Shown here: in pieces, positions 27,363 through 31,452 of the stretch
Layout of the letters: the number at the start of each line of letters is the position of its first letter
How positions within the stretch are numbered: the stretch's first letter is position 1
From: Bacteroidales bacterium UBA3143
Lineage (GTDB): Bacteria; Bacteroidota; Bacteroidia; Bacteroidales; Dysgonomonadaceae
Reading direction: 5' to 3'
NCBI GenBank assembly: GCA_002364735.1
Contig: DEZB01000054.1
Coordinates: 1 to 31,452 of the forward strand
Length of the DNA stretch: 31,452 bases
Translations under genes and position numbers: made by a program
Notes under the pieces: generated by a model
Told to the model about the DNA's origin: nothing
Database searches by the model: none
The model's input: the letters and a program-made list of their open reading frames with translations, nothing else

Positions 27363-27443
27363 CTTTGCGCAATCTCTGTTGAGAAAGTCTCTGACACATT
27401 GCGTTATAGAAAAGTTAATTATTAACATAAAGCTTTATCAGTC
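27363..27443 (+). promoter_or_regulatory. Structured 5' leader of rplS
   Basis: CGCAAT (27368-27373) pairs with ATTGCG (27398-27403), enclosing TCTC/GAGA (27373-27376 with 27381-27384; the first base is shared with the outer stem, so one pair must be given up). The hairpin lies at the very start of the inferred transcript. Leaders of this kind often mediate autogenous control by ribosomal proteins; for this one that is inference. Confidence 0.4.
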
Positions 27444-27794
27444 ATGGATTTAATGAAAATTGCAGAGGAGTCTTTTGATGTTGCAAAGAAAGAATTCCCA
27501 AATTTTAAAAGTGGTGACACAGTAACGGTAGCATACCGAATTGTGGAAGGTACTAAAGAGCGTATACAGCTATATAGAGGTGTTGTATTAAAAATATCAG
27601 GTGTTGGTGAAAACAAACGTTTTACTGTTCGTAAGATGTCAGATAACATTGGTGTAGAAAGAATTTTCCCAATGAATTCTCCTTTTATTGACAGTATAAC
27701 CGTAAATAGTGAAGGTAAAGTACGTCGTAGTAAAATTTACTACTTGCGTAAACTTCGTGGTAAAAAAGCACGTATTAAAAAGAAAAGATTTTAA
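27444..27794 (+). CDS. rplS: 50S ribosomal protein L19
   Basis: Large-subunit protein at the interface with the small subunit. The 116 residues are full length and show the family core: FKSGDTVTVAYRIVEG, RIQLYRGVVLKISG, FTVRKMSDNIGVERIFP, and the basic tail YYLRKLRGKKARIKKKRF. The start MDLMKIAEE matches Bacteroidales L19 better than the internal ATG three codons later. It is a single-gene unit with its own promoter, leader and terminator. Confidence 0.98.
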   Translation: MDLMKIAEESFDVAKKEFPNFKSGDTVTVAYRIVEGTKERIQLYRGVVLKISGVGENKRFTVRKMSDNIGVERIFPMNSPFIDSITVNSEGKVRRSKIYYLRKLRGKKARIKKKRF

Positions 27795-27819
27795 AAGTAG
27801 TCTTTTAAACACATACCCT

Positions 27820-27855
27820 AAAAACCATCTTTTTTCAAATGAGATGGTTTTTTTG
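27820..27855 (+). terminator. rplS terminator
   Basis: AAAAACCATCT (27820-27830) pairs with AGATGGTTTTT (27842-27852), and the T-run continues to 27854. This is a classic intrinsic terminator 26 bp after the stop codon. Confidence 0.88.
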
Positions 27856-27887
27856 TGTTATAACGCTTCATTTAACTTAAAGAAAAG

Positions 27888-27918
27888 AGCTCCAGTTTCT
27901 AAAAAAGAAACCAGAGCT
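27888..27918 (-). terminator. Hairpin downstream of the DUF6261-like gene
   Basis: AGCTC-CA-GTTTC (27888-27899) faces GAAAC-CA-GAGCT (27907-27918). The two 5-bp stems are separated by a 2-nt mismatch. On the minus strand a T-rich run (CTTTTCTTT) follows. It lies 35 bp after the TAA of the minus-strand gene. Confidence 0.55.
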
Positions 27919-27952
27919 GTAATGGCAAAGTCAGGATTTTAAATCAAAAAAA

Positions 27953-28723
27953 TTATTCTACGACTGTTACTTCAGAGTTCTCCTCGGGTTCAAGTCCCTC
28001 AGCTTTTCTTTTGTTGATAGTAGCACGTAGATTAATTAATGCTCTGTAATGATCCAATAAATCATTCAATTGGTTAATTAGAGGAGTATAAACTAACAAT
28101 GGATTACGTAACTGAGCCGACTCAATCTCTTTAAACATATCCTTCATTGCTTTGCAAATCTGTTTTACAAGCTCAGATGTTTTTACTCTGGGTCTTTCAG
28201 AAAGCTATCTTGCTCTCTTGTTCAGCAACTCTTTTATGTTAGCTTGGGTACTTCTCAAGTTGTCCATATTCTCATTGAGTCCGTAGGTTGTTAGCGCAGT
28301 TTCAACATCTTCACTGGTATCAACAAGTCTGAAGAACTGGTCTATCTTTTCAGCCACCACCTCTTCGCTTTTACTTGCTCCAAGATGAAGTAGATAAGAG
28401 TTAATCATTATTCTTGTTTCAATCACATTGCTGCTGTTAGGATAGATATCTTCTCTAACAATCAAATTCATTTTGTACACAATGGCAGCAGCATACATCA
28501 ATCGTTTTTTGCGCAATGGCAATAGCTGTTCTGTAATGGGGTGAGGACCATATGACACCTTCAGGTTTTGAATGGAGGGAGTTTGAGCTTTTAACAAATC
28601 AAATATTTCATTGATTTTTAAATTTTCTGGTTCGTGTTCTTCAATTTTTTCAATCACTTTTTCAGCCAATTGGGGTAACTCCAATTTAAGCAATCTCTAA
28701 TAAGGAAAAGTTTTAATGTTCAT
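27953..28723 (-). CDS. DUF6261-like protein gene with two in-frame TAG codons
   Basis: Read through, this is a 256-residue helical protein from ATG at 28723 (MNIKTFPY) to TAA at 27953. TAG codons stand at position 9 (28699-28697) and position 173 (28207-28205). There is no other stop and no frame change. The parts fit together as one protein: an N-terminal basic start, a long helical middle (about 12-170) and a C-terminal helix pair (about 176-245) rich in acidic and leucine positions. Its length and character resemble the DUF6261 family of Bacteroidota; I hold that name loosely. Conventional calling would give two fragments, the first using a TTG start. It is either a pseudogene with amber mutations only, or it is decoded with TAG as sense. 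Promoter and terminator remain in place. Confidence 0.6.
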
Positions 28724-28840
28724 AACTTTTTTGGTTTTGTGCATGCTTCTATTTTTTTTTAATCATGCAAGTTTTGTGTTCAATATCGAACGAGTTTTTT
28801 TATTTTGAAACTACACTTTTTATAGTCTCATTTTGTAATA

Positions 28841-28871
28841 CAAATATAAGATAATAATCTCTTAAAAGCAA
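28841..28871 (-). promoter_or_regulatory. Promoter of the DUF6261-like gene
   Basis: TATATTTG on the minus strand (28848 to 28841) is an exact -7 box, with TTGC at 28871-28868 after a 19-nt spacer. The inferred leader is about 110 nt. It contains GTTCAATATCGAAC (28779-28792) and a GCATG/CATGC hairpin near 28741-28768. The intact promoter argues against long-standing decay. Confidence 0.5.
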
Positions 28872-28879
28872 TAGCATAA

Positions 28880-29330
28880 ATGGTTTTGTGGGGATTGATA
28901 AGTAATTTACTAATGATGAAAATACACCTTTGGTAGCTCAATATCGAAAATGAAAATAGGGAGTATTTGCAAGAAGATATTAGCGATATAGTTATTAAGA
29001 AAAGGCGTGATAAGGACTCCAATTAAGGGTTTAGCAGCAGTTTTATTAGTCCAGAAGTACATAAATAGGGTAAAATCGTACTGAAATAGTGATTATAGTA
29101 GCCAATGCGTTAATTACTGTTGTAGTTAGTAGGGAGGGGTCGGCTGATATAACCTATCAATGATAGAGGAAAGGAGCAATAGAGAGCTGCAAAAGGGGGT
29201 GTGCTTATTGCTAAATGATAAGCATTAGGCTAAATAGTAAGCAGTACGATTAAAAGGCTGCAAAGTTAGTGATTATTTATCACTTAAAGTGGATATAGTT
29301 GTTAAAACATTTGGTGATTACACTAATAAT
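28880..29330. other. Gene-poor, TAG-rich segment before the ATPase gene
   Basis: No conventional gene is credible here. Two overlapping short plus-strand frames (28880-29026 and 28950-29087) each open from ATG to a non-TAG stop and contain exactly one TAG. Neither product is recognisable, so they may be chance. By eye, TAG trinucleotides are about twice as frequent as base composition would suggest. A 7-bp hairpin TGCTTAT/ATAAGCA lies at 29202-29224. Confidence 0.3.
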
Positions 29331-29341
29331 ACATATCTTTG
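29310..29341 (+). promoter_or_regulatory. Promoter of the RepA-like ATPase gene
   Basis: TTTG (29310-29313), a 20-nt spacer and TATCTTTG (29334-29341) match the Bacteroidota consensus. The inferred start is near 29348, giving a leader of about 135 nt. Confidence 0.65.
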
Positions 29342-29406
29342 TGCTCATAAAACAGGGGAAACCTTAATTATGTTTTAAATCAACCCTTTAATCAATTAAA
29401 TTAACG

Positions 29407-29453
29407 CCACCTCCTTCTTTCGAGGGGTATAAAAAAAAGAATGAAGAAGGTGG
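29407..29453 (+). promoter_or_regulatory. Leader hairpin ahead of the ATPase gene
   Basis: CCACCTCCTTC (29407-29417) pairs with GAAGAAGGTGG (29443-29453) with a single mismatch. The 25-nt A-rich loop and stem end 30 nt before the ATG. The left arm contains CACCTCCTT, the same word as the 16S rRNA 3' tail (anti-Shine-Dalgarno), which may be coincidence. A translational or transcriptional control role is possible but unproven. Confidence 0.4.
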
Positions 29454-29483
29454 TAAATACATATCCATAAAAAAATTTTTAAT

Positions 29484-30566
29484 ATGGAAAAAAAAATTAG
29501 TGCAAAGCACTTACAAAAAGAAAAAGTGTCTGAATTAATAGCAGACACAAGTGTATTAATCGAAAAAAATGACGATTTGGAGAGATAGGAATACCTGTCT
29601 ATTCTTGAAGATTTAAGTGAGGATGTTCCTGAACGAGAACCACTGTTAATACAAGTTTCAAGTGGAAATGCTATGATTTTCAAAGGGGGCATACATGTTG
29701 CTAAAGGTAAGCCGAAAGTAGGTAAGACTTTTTATACTTCACTATTGATGACTGCATTTACCAATCCTGAAGGTTATATAGGTATCAAACCCTCTGTAAG
29801 CGAATTAAAGGTACTGTATTTGGATACTGAGCAGCACCGAGGCGATGTTAGGTCAGTTGCGAAAAGGGTGCATGAACTAAATGGTTGGGACTTAAATCAA
29901 ACACACCCAAATTTTATGTTTGCCAGTCTTCGAGATAAAACAATTAAAGAAAGGCTTATCATTGCTGAAAATCTTTTTGAAATTCTAAAGCCAGATGTCG
30001 TTTTTATTGATGGAGCTGTTGATTTGTGTCATAACTTCAATGCATCTGATGAATCACATGAGTTGGTAACGTTATTTGATAAGTGGGCAGCAAAACATAA
30101 TGTTGCAATTGTTACTGTATTACATGAGAATAAAGGTGACAAAAATATGCGAGGTCATTTAGGGACAATTCTAACACAGAAAGCTGAGAGTGTTATTGAG
30201 ATTAGCAAAAGTAGAGATTCCATAATAACTTGTACTCTATCAGAAACAAGACATAAGTCAATTGACAATTTTTGTTTCAAGATAGAAGAGAGTAGTGTTA
30301 CTGGCAATGCATTACCTGCTTCATGTAAACAAGATGCTGTAAATTTAGGCAATAAAGCATCAAGTGGTAGTAAGAAATGTTCAATTGATTATGTGGATAT
30401 ATTTGAAGCAGTATTGACAAAACCAATGACTCACACAAGTCTCCGTGATGCAGTGGCTAAACACACAAGTATGAGTATTTCTACTGCTAAAAACTATATT
30501 GATTCTGCATTGAAGAATAAGATCATTGAGAAAACAGAGAAAGGAAGCTATAAGTTGAAGGCTTAA
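29484..30566 (+). CDS. RepA/KaiC-like AAA ATPase of a mobile element, with an in-frame TAG
   Basis: Read from ATG 29484 to TAA 30564-30566, this is a 360-residue P-loop ATPase of the AAA_25/RepA helicase type found in Bacteroidota plasmids and integrative elements. It has Walker A GKPKVGKT (about 70-77), Walker B VVFIDG (about 172-177), a VLHENKG stretch near 208-214 and a C-terminal winged-helix-like domain (about 300-358). Codon 35 is TAG (29586-29588); everything else is open. The nearest ATG after the TAG (29673, codon 64) would give a 297-residue product that keeps Walker A. That product loses the preceding strand (EPLLIQVSSGNA), which belongs to the family core. It has its own consensus promoter and a leader hairpin. 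It is either an amber pseudogene, a reinitiated gene, or a read-through or recoded gene. Confidence 0.7.
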
Positions 30567-30584
30567 AGTTTGGGTTAAGGGTTA

Positions 30585-30753
30585 TGTACACTCCCCCCCT
30601 ATAGGGGTGGGTTGTTGTACTAACCTACCCGAATAAAAAACTTAATTTTACAAGCTGTTGTACTTACAATACTATTGCCACAAACGATTTGAGGCATTAA
30701 TACTGCATAAGAAAAGGGTTAAAGCTGTACCGAAATTGTACCAACTGTTGTAC
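30585..30753 (+). repeat. Iteron-like TGTTGTAC repeats, possible replication origin
   Basis: TGTAC occurs six times in 169 bp (starts at 30585, 30616, 30659, 30726, 30737, 30749). Three of these are the longer TGTTGTAC (30613-30620, 30656-30663, 30746-30753). A 12-bp palindrome CCCCTATAGGGG (30596-30607) lies among them. The cluster fills the 239-bp gap between the ATPase gene and the primase-like gene, where an iteron origin or an operator array for the replication genes would be expected. No gene is present in 30567-30805. Confidence 0.5.
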
Positions 30754-30805
30754 CTGGAGGTATAGGCTCACTAATTCGCACTTAATTTTAAATACAAAAT
30801 AATTT

Positions 30806-31452
30806 ATGAAAGATTTTAAATACAGATTAGAAAAATATAAAGGTCATTCGACAAGATTTACTTGTCCTCAGTGTAAGTAGACACATGAGTTTACTCGATA
30901 TAAAGACCAAGAGACAAAAGAGTATATTCATTCCACAGTTGGCATATGTAATAGGAAGGATAAATGCGGTTATCACTACACACCAAGCCAATACTTCAGA
31001 GATAATGGCATGAGCTACGTGCCAACAATCGAGTTAGCTCATACTCCACCACTCCCTATAGACTATATTCCTGAAAAGTTAATGACAGCCAGTTTGAATA
31101 CCGAAAACAACTTCATAGTATACTTGAGTAGCTTGTTTGATATTAAAACAATTATAAGTGCAATAGAGAAGTATTACATAGGCGACACACCAGACGGAAA
31201 GGTAATTTACTGGCAAGTAGATAGAGAAGGCAAAATAAGGACTGGTAAAGCCATGCAATACGACCGTAGAACAGGCAAAAGATATAAGGATGGTAAAGCA
31301 ATAAGCTGGATACACAATGAAGTGAAGAGTAACTACAATTTGAAGCAATGCTTATATGGTCTTCATCTATATGATGAAAACAAAATTACTGCAATAGTAG
31401 AGAGTGAAAAAACCGCAGTAATTGCAAGTATTTTAACCCATCTTGCAGGCTG
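30806..31452 (+). CDS. DUF6371/primase-like protein, truncated by window edge, with an in-frame TAG
   Basis: The 215 visible codons run from ATG 30806 to the right edge. The N-terminus is a zinc ribbon: TCPQCK (C20, C23), then THEFTRYKD and later ICNRKDKCGYH, the usual start of DUF6371 proteins in mobile-element replication modules. A Toprim-like segment begins near 190 (LYGLHLYDENKITAIVESEK). Codon 25, immediately after CPQCK and inside the ribbon, is TAG (30878-30880); no other stop interrupts the frame. The next in-frame ATG is at 31010 and would drop the whole zinc ribbon, so reinitiation could not make the normal protein. It lies downstream of the ATPase gene, probably in the same module. 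The 3' end is outside the window. Confidence 0.65.

Noticed and set aside
27968..28002. T-arm-like GGGTTCAAGTCCCTC suggesting a tRNA
   Set aside because: It lies inside the coding frame of the DUF6261-like gene, its stem does not pair beyond three bases, and no acceptor or anticodon arm can be drawn around it.
28828..29022. 64-codon open frame on the minus strand
   Set aside because: It covers the promoter of the DUF6261-like gene, and its hydrophobic translation is what AT-rich non-coding DNA gives.
29037..29053. 17-bp exact match (GCAGTTTTATTAGTCCA) to the end of the DUF1599 gene at 16745-16761, as a possible attachment site
   Set aside because: The match stops abruptly on both sides, one copy is coding sequence for GLIKL, and there is no integrase or tRNA context. 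It is probably chance in AT-rich DNA.

Overview
The window is about 31.5 kb of AT-rich chromosome from a member of the Bacteroidales (Bacteroidota). The gene content points there: type III glutamine synthetase, a BT_3928-like DoxX protein beside tpiA and folE, DUF1599, DUF3109, a GT117/DUF2723 giant membrane protein, and an nrfHA-resB-ccsA cluster. Several genes also carry the Bacteroidota-type promoter (-7 TAnnTTTG, sometimes with a -33 TTG motif 19-20 nt upstream). I could not assign a genus. I recognised no rRNA, tRNA, CRISPR array or complete insertion sequence.

Layout. 1-696 is gene-free, with an inverted repeat, CGCAAAG-type repeats and strong hairpins. 697-2895 is glnN (-). 3090-8718 is a minus-strand respiratory ammonification operon, nrfH-nrfA-resB-ccsA-outer membrane porin. 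It is divergent from a Crp/Fnr regulator (8873-9535), and a perfect 16-bp palindrome in the shared control region is placed to act on both promoters. 9536-10291 is gene-free and holds a 202-bp inverted-repeat element containing an exact FNR-type half-site pair. A YeiH-like transporter and typA follow (+). 13378-17273 is a minus-strand housekeeping operon: DUF1599, DoxX-like, tpiA, SPOR protein, folE. Then come a LysM/M23 peptidase and ndk (-), the GT117 protein and a polysaccharide deacetylase (+), a D-2-hydroxyacid dehydrogenase-like gene converging on an aspartate dehydrogenase-like gene, a DUF3109/CPBP pair (-), and rplS with a clear promoter and structured leader.

From about 27.95 kb to the right edge the character changes. 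This part holds a DUF6261-like gene (-), a RepA/KaiC-like AAA ATPase gene (+), an iteron-like repeat field, and a truncated DUF6371/primase-like gene (+). The last two genes are typical of replication modules of Bacteroidota mobile elements. All three genes read through as intact proteins except for in-frame TAG codons (two, one and one). None contains an internal TAA, TGA or frameshift. The 23 core genes to the left (about 7,980 codons by my count) have no such interruption, and folE appears to use TAG as a real stop. The right-hand cluster is therefore either decaying through amber mutations only, or it is expressed with TAG read as sense (suppression or recoding). This is the observation most worth following up.
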